A stretch of DNA of 64,000 nt, taken from positions 192,841,977 through 192,905,976 of the forward strand of contig OU015492.1 of NCBI GenBank assembly GCA_907164885.2, given 5' to 3'. Positions 40,856 to 51,175 of the stretch are shown one piece after another; positions within the stretch are counted from its first letter, which is position 1; every line of letters begins with the position of its first letter. Under the pieces are notes generated by a model, which saw nothing but the letters and a program-made list of their open reading frames with translations, was not told the origin of the DNA and searched no databases. Origin of the DNA: Dolomedes plantarius. Its lineage: Eukaryota; Arthropoda; Arachnida; Araneae; Dolomedidae. The position numbers were made by a program, and so were the translations under genes.

Positions 40856-40890
40856 GGCATAATAGCACTTTCAACGGCAACAACCAACAC
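40441..40890 (-). pseudogene. Uncharacterised FPCHT family, C-terminal copy
   Basis: The minus strand encodes LLCMISDDRSYVRELGLRRI, then DMIEWNDVKVTGSPM, loses two bases near 40620, and continues FPCHTEAVEGIVKLVSES to a stop at 40441-40443. This is the C-terminal third of the protein described at 40893-43254. Its FPCHT region is better preserved than in the longer copy. Only the C-terminal part is present: homology begins near 40855 and about 35 bp later the opposite-strand copy begins. I recall multicopy arthropod ORFs with this signature, none with a known function. Confidence 0.7.
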
Positions 40891-41071
40891 TTAAAAATTA
40901 CTGTAATTGGATGTGATGGAACTGGCTTGAACACTGGATTGAATAATGGTGCGATTCCTTTATTGGAAAAGGAATTAAGAAGGCCACTGCAGTGGTTGAT
41001 TTGTCTATTTCAAGTAAATGAACTGCCCCTACATCCTAATTAAAGGTCCAAATGAATTTGGAGGAGAAATA

Positions 41072-42478
41072 CACTGCTGGCCACTGTAAATGCAACACCC
41101 TGAAGGAAACATGCAAATAACATGAAATTTACAGCATGCATTAGCGGAGGTGAGATATGCAAATGATTAGAATTTCAGCGCAGACGCACATCACGCGCGC
41201 CTGTGACGCCACTTCAAAGCGCTATTTAAGGCTTGGAGATTTCGACGATTTCAAGTTCGGAAATTGTGTTTTTCTTGTGGTTTTCTCTAAAAACGATCAA
41301 TTATGCCTCGTCGAAAACAGCGATCATCTTTTGATCAAGTATCGAGTTCGACAGAGGAAGGATAGTGGCCTACCGAGATTGTGGATTATCTTTCAGGGAA
41401 ATCGGTAGTCGTGTTGGACGAAACCAAACAACTGTAATGCGGATATGTGATCGTTGGATGCAGGAGGGTACGACGGACTGGCGTGTTCGATCGCATCCAC
41501 CTCAGTGCACCACTTCACGTGATGACAGGCAAATTGTGCGCATGGCAGTGACGGATCGCTCAGTGACATATCGAACCATAGCACAGCACATGCAGTCTGT
41601 AACGCATCATCCAGTGTCTGTGCGTACCATTCGACGCCGTTTACAGCAGAGTGGTCTGTCCGCAAGACGTCCATTGCTTTGTCTACCCTTGACGCAGAAA
41701 CACAGACATCTCCGCCGCCAATGGTGCGATGACAGAAGGATGTGGACGGCAGAATGGAATGAAATTGTCTTTACTGACGAGTCACGCTTCTGTCTGCAAC
41801 ACCACGATGGTCGCATTCGAGTCTGGAGACACCGTGAAGAGAGGATGCTGAACAGCTGCGTTATGCACCGCCACACTGGTCCTGCACCGGGTTTTATGGT
41901 ATGGGGCGGTATTGGATATCACTCTCGCACACCTCTAGTACGCATTGCCGGTACTTTAAACAGCCAGCGCTACATCTCTGAGGTGTTGGAGCCAGTTGTC
42001 CTTCCTTACCTTCAGGGCTTGCCCACAGCCATATTTCAACAGGATAATGCGCGACCACACGTGGCACGCATTGTCCAACGGTTCTTTGTCAATCGCCAGA
42101 TTGAATTGCTTCCCTGGCCGCCTCGCTCTCCGGATCTTTCGCCGATAGAAAACATGTGGTCCATGGTTGCTCTACGTTTGACCCAGATTCCATCCCCAGC
42201 TGCCACAGCAGATCAACTTTGGCAACGTGTGGAAGCTGCTTGGTCTGCTGTATCCCAAGAACTCATCCAAAGTCTCTTTGAATCAATGCCGAGGCGTGTG
42301 GCAGCGGTGATCTCCAACAATGGCGGCTACTCTGGCTACTGATTTTGGCAGGAACCACACTTCACAGAAGTCTATAAATTTAATCATTTGATACTTGGTC
42401 AACATGTTATCTACAAAATAAATTTTGTTGTGATATCTCTTGTCTTTCTTGGTGTTGCAATTTGGGTGGCCAGCAGTG
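41072..42478 (+). mobile_element. Tc1-like DNA transposon, nearly intact
   Basis: The element is 1407 bp with perfect outer ends CACTGCTGG / CCAGCAGTG. The inverted repeats extend about 38 bp with mismatches (GTGTTGCA shared further in). TA is duplicated at 41070-41071 and 42479-42480. It holds one transposase gene in the plus orientation. It lies inside the uncharacterised gene at 40893-43254. The short repeats separate it from the 7.8-kb Tc1, which has 230-bp repeats. Confidence 0.96.
41303..42342 (+). pseudogene. Tc1/Tcb1-type DD34E transposase, one frameshift
   Basis: The natural ATG is at 41303 (MPRRKQRSSFDQVS). One missing base at about 41342 shifts the frame at codon 15. From 41365 the sequence is open for 325 codons to TGA at 42342. 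It shows the N-terminal HTH (REIGSRVGRNQTTVMRICDR), a second HTH, and the DDE core: Asp in VFTDESRF (residue 138 of the open part), Asp in QQDNARPH (227) and Glu in SPIENMW (262), 34 residues apart. The GGYSGY tail is as I remember for spider copies. With the single base restored the length would be 346 residues, normal for the family. An internal start at GTG 41365 would lack the first helix. This is the least decayed transposase in the window. Confidence 0.93.
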
Positions 42479-42894
42479 TAGGTAAACTACTAGAAAACTG
42501 CTATGAACTACCAGTCATCGAATTTGCACCTATTGAAAATGACATTCCGTTACTAGAAATTAAGGAAGATTTAAGTGTGGACCTAAAATATTTGTTAGAA
42601 ATGAGTAATGCAATCTGTGTTGGGAGGTGTTCTTCTGATTTGTCCATGAGAAAACCAGGAAAACTTTGTCATTCAAGATGGAATAGATTAGCAAACAGAA
42701 TACTTCCCTTGTATGCGGGAACAGAATATCCTGCAAAAAATCTCCGAATACTGACTGAGTACATTTTGAAAGTTTATGCAGCTGTTTGGTTTAACCTAAA
42801 GCTGAAAGCATCTTGTATCCATGGATCAAAGCACCTGTGGAAACTTGCAAGCTATTCACGTTACCTCCATCAGACTCTTAAAAATTTAATTCAC

Positions 42895-43615
42895 CCAGTT
42901 ATTCAAAGAAATGCATACTTTGCTGCTTCTGAAAATCTCCTCCTTTGTATGATATCAGATGATCGCAGTCACATAAGAGAGCTTGGATTAAGTCTGATTC
43001 TAAACACAAAGGCTAAAATTGAAGGGGACATCAGAAAGTTTTTAAACCAACATATAAATTTAGATACCAAGTATTATACTGACATGATTGAATGGAATGA
43101 TGTTAAAGTAACAGGACTTCCTATGAAGAGCCATATTTCTGATGACAAACTAAAGCCGTTTATAAAGAAAGCAAAAGAATCTGATCACGAGAGTCAACGT
43201 ATTGACTTCAATAATTTTCCATGTCACACACAAACAGAAAGAAAGGATTGTTAAATTCTATACCGAGTTGTCCGTTCGTGACACTTCTGCAAGAGATGCA
43301 TTGATAAAAACAAAAATACAATCTTAAAAGAAAATGCCAAAATTTCAAACAAAAAAACAACAAGTCAATGTGTCAGTGAAATAAGCAATGGAAACCATGT
43401 GTGATTACTATGGACTTTTGAAAAACATAAATGTTTTTTTCAAAATAACGTTTTGCTTTTAAAGACATTAATCACTATTAATATTTTTCTAAATAAGTGA
43501 GATTTGTTTATTTTAACTAATGCCCGTTAATTAAAAATTGTTTTTCTTTCATTCAATTGTATATTATTAAGATATGCTACTTTAAAATTAATATGATGAA
43601 AATCGCGAAATTCTA
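42895..43615. repeat. Right arm of head-to-head inverted duplication
   Basis: Reverse complement of 40110-40855. Begins in the coding part (CCCAGTTATTCA) and continues about 350 bp past the stop. Confidence 0.88.
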
Positions 43616-44030
43616 CAAAATCAGTTGTTCTGTAATGGCATTTAACAGTTAGAAATACTTAGAATTGTAAGTTTCCTGTAAAAATATCGTATTTTGAATA
43701 TTTTATTTACAATATATATATGTATATATATATATTATTTTAATATACTATAAAAGAAATAAAAAAATACAAATTTTATCACTTTTTCATAAAAATATCC
43801 ATTTTGAAGCACTTTGCGGTACTTGAAAAGATTTTAGTAGAACAATAAAATTTTATTTTATATTCTTTATTCTAATCTCAAGAGGCAACTTTTGAAAACT
43901 ATAGCATATTTAAATTAAAAAAAAAGTTTTTTCGTTCCACCCTAGCAAACATGCACGAAGATTATCTTGAAACCGCCAACATGCTCTGGTTTGTTATCGG
44001 TAATTCACACATTTTTCTTGAGTGGTTCGT

Positions 44031-44101
44031 AGCATGGGTGGTAGCGCTCTGGGTTTGTAACCTAGCGGTGGCGGGATCGAGTCCCGCGGCTGGCATTTTT
44101 T
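44031..44101 (+). repeat. tRNA-Thr(TGT)-like sequence, probable SINE head
   Basis: The A box TAGCATGGGTGGTAGCGC, an anticodon arm CTGGG-TTTGTAA-CCTAG with anticodon TGT, and a T arm GCGGG-ATCGAGT-CCCGC are all in tRNA order. The 3' acceptor strand GGCTGGCA is followed by a run of T, a Pol III terminator. The 5' strand before the A box does not pair with GGCTGGC, and the D stem has a mismatch. A functional tRNA is therefore unlikely; a tRNA-derived SINE or pseudogene fits better. Confidence 0.5.
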
Positions 44102-45053
44102 TCCTCTCTTTCCCCTGCTTCAAGGCTGGCAAGCTGAAGTTCTTAGATTATTTCCTTCATGTTAATTAAAAAAATATATGTAATTAACATGTAGATGTTA
44201 GTCGACGGCAAAAAAAATTTTAAATGTCGTAAAAAAATATTAATACATAGGCTATTTATGGCAATATAACCTATAAGAAAAAATATTTTGTTTACAAATG
44301 TTAACATTTTTAAACTCTCTTGCAAACTCTCTCTGACTGCAGAAATTCCAGGAACATGCTATCTCTTTTCTATATCTTTTACAAACAATTCTTGCTACCA
44401 ATGGTGTTAGACGAGCTCCACAAAATAAGAACTATTTTCAGAAGTAGAGGGCATAAATATGGAACCTCTCCCCACATTGGAGATCTACGTCTATATCCGT
44501 TTCAAAATCAAAATCATACCCGTCTGAAATATGTGCTTGAAAATTAACAACTGCAAATATATTTTGGTAGCTGAGGCACTTTCTTGTACATTTTAGGTAC
44601 AATTATAATTTGGTTACATGCACTAAATAGCATTTTATTTTTGCAGTGCAGGTAAAAACAAAAAGAGAAGAGTTTGATTAAGAAAAATTATCTTTAATAT
44701 TTACTAGGAAATTCATTGTGGAAGTTGCTACGTAAATGTGTGACATCCACCGCTAAAAATAAATGAGTAGTAAAATAAGATAGACACCACTAATTCCTCT
44801 CTTTTAAATAAAGAGTCGTGCAACAAGGCTCCATTTTTAAGTAGATATTTTTAAAATTTCTCCAGTAATAGATAAAAAATTAACAATGAAACTACTTTTT
44901 GATTACCTTACACTTCTCACATAATATAATCTTTACATACCAAGAATGTTATGTGAATTTTCCTCGTAAAAGAGGTTACACAGAAATAAGAGCTATTTCT
45001 CTGAAAACTATCTTTTGTTTAATCATCACCTTCCCTTTCAAATCCATAATTCT
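44102..45053. other. AT-rich intergenic DNA
   Basis: A 75-codon plus frame at 44320-44547 has a polar second half (LHKIRTIFRSRGHKYG) but no known match. Nothing else seen. Confidence 0.4.
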
Positions 45054-45299
45054 GATACAGATTTCTGCTACTTATGGCTACGAATCGGACGGCCGATTAA
45101 GGTACGATGGAGCCATGTCGGTATCGGCGCGGTTCATATCAACCCATCACAGGCCCTGAAACACGTAAACAGCAAAGCGTTCCCCTTCGAAGGTTCGTAA
45201 ACAACCCGCGAACGGCCCAGAAAATTTCTCCCGTACTTGTCGTTCTACCGGCGCTTCCAGCACTGGCCCGATAAGCTGCCGTCAGTCCTGTGTTTGTTG
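45054..45299. other. GC-rich island, repeat candidate 2
   Basis: About 245 bp of CpG-rich DNA ending CTGTGTTTGTTGGGT directly before a 200-bp (TA)n. In reverse complement this matches the start of the 33.35-kb island, including a following TCGGGCC block. Interior similarity to island 1 is weak. GC-richer sequence resumes past the (TA)n (45505-45580, with CGGCCGACTAG), so the (TA)n may lie inside the element. Confidence 0.45.
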
Positions 45300-45504
<205 letters not shown>

Positions 45505-45682
45505 TCGCAAGTCTTACGACTAGTTAGACAATAGGCTGAACGATGGTTTCGGCCGACTAGCTTTAGTCGATGCGGATATGGGAGGGATTTTTCTCAAAAA
45601 CACATAACGTAGATAAAATTTTGGACCATACTATGTTGTATACATAGATCCACTCATTCTTGTTGGGAAATTTCTTCGAAAT

Positions 45683-46178
45683 TTGATCTATTTGAAGGAC
45701 AACTATTCCTCTAGTCATGGAAGCGAAATGGTCAATGATGCATTTCCTCTTATGTTATTAGGTATATCATATTTACCAGACATCCTGAAAGATTATTTAC
45801 ATGACTTGACTACTCTAACTAGTAATTTTGATCTTTTACCCGCTAGAAAACAGGTGGTGAGATATTGCTTTAGTAAGCAGCGTCTCCACATGATTTATCA
45901 TCTTTATGGCTTAGATGTTATTAAAAGAAAAAGAGCTGATACTGCCACTATTGAAATACGTAATCTTGAAGGCCGTACACTGTTGGCTTGTGAAATACTT
46001 TTTGCCTCACCAGAACATCATGTTAATTCCACATCTCAATCATAATATGCCCATCATAATGCTCAATATGTTGTTCGAGACATTATCCTTGCTTTCAAAA
46101 ATAATTTACCATGGTATAAAAATATTAAATCATTAACATCGTGTAGAATAGATTGTGGAATCCAGAAAGACATTTGAC
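45683..46178 (+). pseudogene. Decayed ORF of unknown family
   Basis: One frame stays coding-like for about 165 codons with a single stop (TAA at 46043-46045). Before the stop it includes GISYLPDILKDYLHDL and FDLLPARKQVVRYCFSKQR. After it, YAHHNAQYVVRDIILAFKNN and LPWYKNIKSLTSCRIDCG. Codon use is less AT-driven than random frames nearby, which suggests a former protein. No start codon is clear (the open frame begins with TTG). It lies just outside the element at 46457-47501, so it need not belong to it. I do not recognise the family. Confidence 0.35.
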
Positions 46179-46456
46179 TTGTTCAATGAATCCTGCTACA
46201 TATTGAATATTGTGCTTAGTTGCCGTACTATTTAACGCCCGAAGTTGTTCCAGAGGGAACGTATAGTACAAATATTTCAAATCTAAACGTCATTTATTAT
46301 CTTTAAATTCTAGTAGTTGACTTACATCACCGAGTTATTTAGGATATTGAAGAGGAAAACACCCCAGTTCATTTAAATTATTTCCTGTCGAAACATTTCA
46401 CTTACAGATGCGCACATTAGTTACTTGGGATCTGGTGTAGTTGATATATATGTTAA
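46179..46456. other. Intergenic DNA
   Basis: Nothing recognised. Confidence 0.4.
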
Positions 46457-47501
46457 CGTCAAAGTGTGAAATCAGGCATTTTATAGAATGCCTGATTGAT
46501 GCCTGAAAAATGGGACGTCAAAGTATGAAACCCTTAATATTTTCCACATTCCTTAGGCGTTCTATAGAATGCCAAAAGAACTGCCATATGTGCCCATACA
46601 TGCTAAAACTATCACCAAAATATTCATGCCATCTGGACATCCAGCCCTATCATGCCATCTAATAGGGCTATTTTCTGGACTCTTTACTTCAGTATTGAGA
46701 ATGCTGTTGAAAGTAAAATAGGATCCAAATCGAATCTTGAATTACAGGTAAAAAATAAAAAGGAGTCTGTAAAAAAAAGTTTCCTCTTTCATCATTTGGG
46801 GCCAATGTGCAAATTCTAATTCCTAAGGTCGAAGAAGAACGGATGACTCGCGCAATTTGTTAGCAGTGGTTATGAGTGTGACAGCCGACGGACTTGAGTA
46901 GATCCAAGTTTTTACCAACTTGAAACTTCTCAAGATCAATACTCAAGGAATTTTGAGCCAACTCTCTGTCGGATCCCACTGTGCTTACTTTATGTCCAGA
47001 GGACTGTAAGTGAGTCGAAACTGTTCCTGACCACGAAATACCTCTTCGATCACATTCTAATTACTGAACCAACAAAAAGTGGCCAAGGATTCGTAAGGTG
47101 TATGTGTAAGACCAAGTGTCAAAATATGAAATGCTTTTGCGTGAATAAGACAATTAAGTGCAATTCAAAATATCATTGTAGCCATACTTGTTACAAGAAG
47201 TAGGTCAATACAGGTCTTCTTCTATTGTATTTTCAATAAGAAAGTCCTGTACTTTATTTTGTATTTCTTCTTTTATATTTATTATACATAATTTCAATAA
47301 AGGCTTTTCATGATTATCTTTTCATACTTTGCCAAAATTGTGCTTGTCATTCTATATAATGTCTAGATATTATAAACCATGTCTAGGCAAAGCATAAAGA
47401 ATATTAATATAACACCGACACTTCATACTTTGCCAGAAATGTCACTCATTCTACAGACTGCCTAGGCATTCTATAAAATGACTGAATTTCACACATTGCC
47501 G
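46457..47501 (+). mobile_element. Integrase-bearing DNA element with palindromic ends (Ginger-like?)
   Basis: The left end has CAAAGTGTGAAATCAGGCAT and the right end carries its near complement (about 47460-47500). Each end also holds a 20-bp near-palindrome, AGGCATT(C/T)TATAGAATGCCT, at about 46474. Related copies lie at about 46558, 47349 and 47461, with CAAAGTATGAA repeats between them. TTAA and GTAA flank the ends, an imperfect 4-bp duplication. Inside is the C-terminal part of a retroviral-type integrase. TIRs with such an integrase are the definition of Ginger DNA transposons. Most of the gene is deleted. Confidence 0.55.
46770..47203 (+). pseudogene. Integrase C-terminal relic (KRBA2-like)
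   Basis: Two frames give family landmarks. GANVQILIPKVEEER (about 46800) matches the small barrel after the integrase core. FYQLETSQDQYSRN (about 46910) follows in another frame. SGQGFVRCMCKTKCQNMKCF and the Cys-rich tail CNSKYHCSHTCYKK end at TAG 47201-47203. The Cys-rich finish is what I remember for KRAB-A-domain-containing-2-like integrases of arthropods. The catalytic core is absent and frameshifts separate the blocks. Identification rests on motif memory; no database was searched. Confidence 0.6.
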
Positions 47502-47507
47502 GTAACT

Positions 47508-47524
47508 AACTAACTAACTAACTA

Positions 47525-47575
<51 letters not shown>
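47508..47575. repeat. (ACTA)n-(CA)n-(TA)n compound microsatellite
   Basis: Five ACTA units, about five CA units, then about 20 TA units up to the next transposon end. Confidence 0.97.
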
Positions 47576-47578
<3 letters not shown>

Positions 47579-48278
47579 TGTCTATAATTAAACTTCCCTA
47601 CTTTAATCTTGTCTACAGTCGAAACTATTGTTCAGAAAGCTATGAAAATCTTCTGCGGAAACATGTTTCCTTCCTCTTCCACAACGAATGTTAAAAGAAC
47701 CAGTTTCTTAAAATTTGGCCACCATTAATGGAAGACCTTTAACAGTCAATGGACCTTTTCGTATCCCCTTCAAACTCTGAAATTTTCGTAGAGCAACTAC
47801 TGCTGAATTATGGTTTTGGTAAATCAATTTTACTCACAAAGCTCGATCTGGTAATTGTAAAGATGACATTCTGATTAGCATTAGCAAGCACGCTGAAAAC
47901 AAAATCACCATGAAAGTTTCTAGGTTTTATAACAGCTTCTGCTCTACGTCAACAAAAATTAATTTGCTTATTTGTTTCATCTTCGTTCCTTCAAACCGTT
48001 TGTTCAAAAATTAGTCATCGAACAAGTTCTCGATCGAATTTGCAATCACTTTAAAGATTGTAAAATTTAATGAGTATGAGTTATTGTGTTAGGGTGACCT
48101 ATGGATGAAATGATGGTGAAATCTTAAGTAAAGAGCCAGTCGTAAATGTGTAATTCATCCAAAAACGCCCTCTGGTGGTGAAATTTTGAATTCATTTTAT
48201 TATTCGCTCAAATTCCCATCCCTTCAATATGTCCTACAGAAAATTTCATAACTTTCTGAACGAATTTCATAACTTTCT

Positions 48279-48285
<7 letters not shown>
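47576..48285 (-). mobile_element. Internally deleted mariner-type element within (TA)n
   Basis: The left end CAGTGTCTATAATTAAACTT follows a TA. Further in, GTTCAGAAAGCTATGAAAAT (about 47634) recurs inverted near the right end (about 48238-48260), so the long inverted repeats are partly preserved. The extreme right end has diverged. (TA)n tracts lie on both sides (47537-47575 and 48286-48338). Only the transposase N-terminus remains. Confidence 0.6.
47590..47869 (-). pseudogene. Mariner-type transposase, N-terminal HTH relic
   Basis: From the ATG at 47867-47869 the minus strand reads MSSLQLPDRAL, a stop, VKLIYQNHNSAVVALRKF, QSLKGIRKGPLTVKGLPLMV and, after another stop, ETGSFNIRCGRGRKHVS. These are the paired HTH motifs of a mariner-type transposase, including the ETGS...GRGRK linker. 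The rest of the protein is deleted and the sequence passes into the terminal repeat near 47640. Clade uncertain. Confidence 0.65.

Positions 48286-48338
<53 letters not shown>
48286..48338. repeat. (TA)n microsatellite
   Basis: About 26 units, adjoining the mariner-type relic. Confidence 0.97.
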
Positions 48339-48341
<3 letters not shown>

Positions 48342-49072
48342 GAGGGAATACTACATTCTAAAGTGAAGTATTCAATTTATCCTTTAATTAATGAATACCA
48401 GGCACAAACATGCGTCTGTGATCATTCGAGTGCAATATGTATATGACATCAGCCCGATTTGCTTAAAATTTGGATAAAATACACCTACTTTTAAATTTTC
48501 ATGCTAAAATTATATGCCTTTCTTAAACTAGATGTCTAGCAAAATTATTGCATCATTATTAACAGTAAAAATATTTTTTGTATCAGTTCTATCTTATATT
48601 TCCCCCAATCACCTAAGATTGAGTAATCATAGGATAATTAGTTATTTGCGCAACTCACCCAATAGACATCAAATAGTACAAAAATGAACACAAACTTTTT
48701 CACTTGTTAAAAGTGCATGGTAAACTTATCGTACTTTTATGCAATATTTTTTTATACCGATAAGCACCACCAGGACAGAAAAGAAATAAAAAATTTAAGG
48801 AAGTGATGGGAGGAAGCTTAGCCAAACTACCAGTAGAGAGCGTGATACAAAGCTTTTGTAGTATACTTAGGGTGCCGTAAGCCTCAGGGGTGCAATTTCG
48901 ACATTACTCCAGCTCATTAGCCGGGAAAATTTCTTTTAGTCTCTCTATTCTTAAGTAGAAGAACCTGACAATCTGCTATTTTTGATAAGCACCTCCTGTT
49001 CTACTTTAGGTCTCAAGGTTATTATACGGCTTTACAAATACCAATAAATCGGAAATTCCTTCGAAAGAGAAA

Positions 49073-49076
<4 letters not shown>
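48339..49076. other. AT-rich DNA between two (TA)n tracts
   Basis: Tested for transposon ends because (TA)n lies on both sides, but the two ends are not complementary. No coding signature. Confidence 0.4.
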
Positions 49077-49125
<49 letters not shown>

Positions 49126-49128
49126 TAT
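49077..49128. repeat. (TA)n microsatellite
   Basis: About 25 units with one TACA interruption. Confidence 0.97.
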
Positions 49129-50489
49129 CCTATTGGAAATACATTATTTTCCCCTTACCACTTACAAAAAAATAATAATAATAAACAGAATGACTTAGGG
49201 CTAAGGTACATCCCGTACAAGGATTGTACAACAGGTTTCCTTATATGCACATTTGCATATAAATAAGTATAAGTGCTTAATTAGGAATATAGCGCTGGGA
49301 ATTTTTTACACTTTAGAAAAGAGAGATTTTGATTTTTAGAGATGGTAAACAACTAAACTGAATCTATTGACTAGGAACAAGAAAATAGAAATTCCTTCCT
49401 AAGAAAAGTATTATTAATTTATTTTCTCTTAACGGAGATTAATATTTTTTGCGCCTGAGTTATACACGTAACACTTTTGTTCATAATAAAAAATTACATA
49501 AAAGTTTTACTATTATTTTTTAAAAAAATACTGAACGTTAAAAGAAATTTTATACCGAAACAAGGAAGGGATATGTAGGTCCTATGTATTCATGTTTTTC
49601 GGATACAAATTTATGTTTACGGCCATAAAATCTGTAAAAAAAAAAGAGAAAGATTTTGCCGTCTCTTCTTTGTCTTGCTTTATGCATTTTGTCGTATACG
49701 AAAACATTTGAGAAAAATATTTCATATGAATGCATACTGGAGTAGACTTCTTGACATAGGTGTTAAGTGCTTCAGTCTTATTACAGTCTGGTAAACTATC
49801 GATAGTAAATTTTCTTATTACAATATAAAAGCTAAAACCGCCATCAGTTGTTTAGATCTACAAATCTTCTAAATCAATTAACTACTCTCTATTTAGTTTT
49901 TCTAGCCAGGTATAATTTTTTGACATTAATTTTTTAAACTGCTTTTTTTCCCCCATCCTTATGGAGAAAACAATCCTTCACTTTGCCTTGCCTACTTTTT
50001 TACTATTTCTATTTTCCCAAGAAACATAGTTTCATTACAACTCGAAAAGTTGTAATGGGTTAGCATAGCGATATGTTGAATTTCCTTCCAACAGTTGAGG
50101 GCTACCTACAGACGCTGTTTGATTAGGGAGGGTTTCAATCAGCAAACCTTAGCCGTATCAGCAATTCTAACAAAAACTCTTAAAGTGAAATGTAAATTTT
50201 TAATTACGTAAACTTTCCCACATACTGGATAATAATAGCTATATTCATGCCCGCAGAATTGCATCGCCTAAATTTAGTCTTGCTTATACACAGTTTCACT
50301 GGTCTAAATAATAGCTAATTTTCTTTTTTGCCACATGTCAACTTCTTCAACTTGAAAACCCTCAATTTTTTGCATGGGAAAGACACTCTTTGTTCTCATT
50401 TCTTATTTCTTTAAATATAATGGCCGTATACTCCTTAATTAGCAAGCTCTAACTTTAAACAGCGTCAGAACTCGAGGATGAATTAAGCA
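49129..50489. other. AT-rich intergenic DNA
   Basis: Nothing recognised apart from the 3' edge of the retrotransposon fragment at about 50490. Confidence 0.45.
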
Positions 50490-51173
50490 TTTTTCTTTAT
50501 TATTATTGATAAGGCAGTCCTTGAGCACCACAAAGTACAGCACAAGGCTTCCAGAAGTAAGTAGAAACAACAGATAAAAACAAAGATAAAAACAACAGAT
50601 TAAAAACAAAGCAAAAACAAACAAACAAACAAACAAACAAACAAGACTAATTAAAAACTGAAGCAGCAAAGGCAATAAATTTACAGAGTGAGAAAAAGCC
50701 ATTTTGTGGTTGACCAAAACATGAAGCGGAGGAGGAAACTTAATGTTACAGGAATCTAATTCCACAATAAAATCCATTCTCCCTTCAGTAAGCTTGGAGC
50801 AGTCAAAAAGCAAGTGTTTGACAATTATAACCCTGCCCACGCTGCAGGAGCACAGATCAGTGTCCGATAATCCAAACTTCTTGAGATAGCATGTGAAATT
50901 TCCTTGACCATTAAAAAACTTTGTTAAGTGAAAATCACTGAAGAAATGCTTGTTATTTAGTATTTGCGAAATTGTGAGGAAAAATAGTTTAGTTAAAGAG
51001 GCAGTTGATGAATTCTGGTACAGCTCATTCCATAAGAGAATGGTATTTTTGTGATTCTCATTGCGAATGTGAGATTTGGGGATGCCCACAGGATGTATGA
51101 AGTTTAGCTTTGCATCTTGCTTAGCAAGCCAATCGGGTCTTTCATTCCCTAAAATGCCAGAATGACCGAGCAT
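50490..51173 (-). pseudogene. Non-LTR retrotransposon 3' fragment (RNase H end)
   Basis: The minus strand opens with GHSGILGNERPDWLAKQDA, the C-terminal signature of the RNase H domain in jockey/I-type elements. About 110 residues later comes DLCSCSVGRVIIVKHLLFDC, the CxC...HxxxxC motif that closes the ORF2 of such elements. The remaining open frame is 3' untranslated sequence, including a (TTTG)n run (50617-50644 as CAAA). It ends near 50490 with ATAATAATAAAG, a simple tail. The fragment is 5'-truncated at about 51175, the usual outcome of incomplete reverse transcription. The relation to the RT relic at 2-3.3 kb is unknown. Confidence 0.8.
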
Positions 51174-51175
51174 TT

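Larger units (their letters stand above)
40893..43254 (+). pseudogene. Uncharacterised FPCHT family gene split by Tc1
   Basis: The 5' part (40893-41071) reads LKITVIGCDGTGLNTGLNNG, LLEKELRRPLQW and, after a frame slip, GPNEFGGEI. A Tc1 element (41072-42478) then interrupts it. The reading resumes at 42481 as GKLLENCYELP and stays open to TAA at 43254. Motifs there include HSRWNRLANRI, LKVYAAVWFNLK, LLCMISDDRSHIREL, DMIEWNDVKVTG and FPCHTQ, after which the frame is lost relative to the left copy. Removing Tc1 and one TA joins the two halves in frame (GEIGKLLEN), so the insertion came later. The start is missing. I remember similar multicopy proteins in insects and spiders but no function; it may belong to an unclassified transposon. 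Confidence 0.7.

Noticed and set aside
41393..41876. Minus-strand frames of 89-93 codons inside the Tc1 at 41 kb
   Set aside because: They are shadows of the plus-strand transposase.
44031..44101. Functional tRNA-Thr gene
   Set aside because: The 5' acceptor strand does not pair with the 3' strand and the D stem has a mismatch.
48339..49076. A fourth transposon inside (TA)n
   Set aside because: The two ends next to the TA tracts are not complementary and no transposase motif is present.
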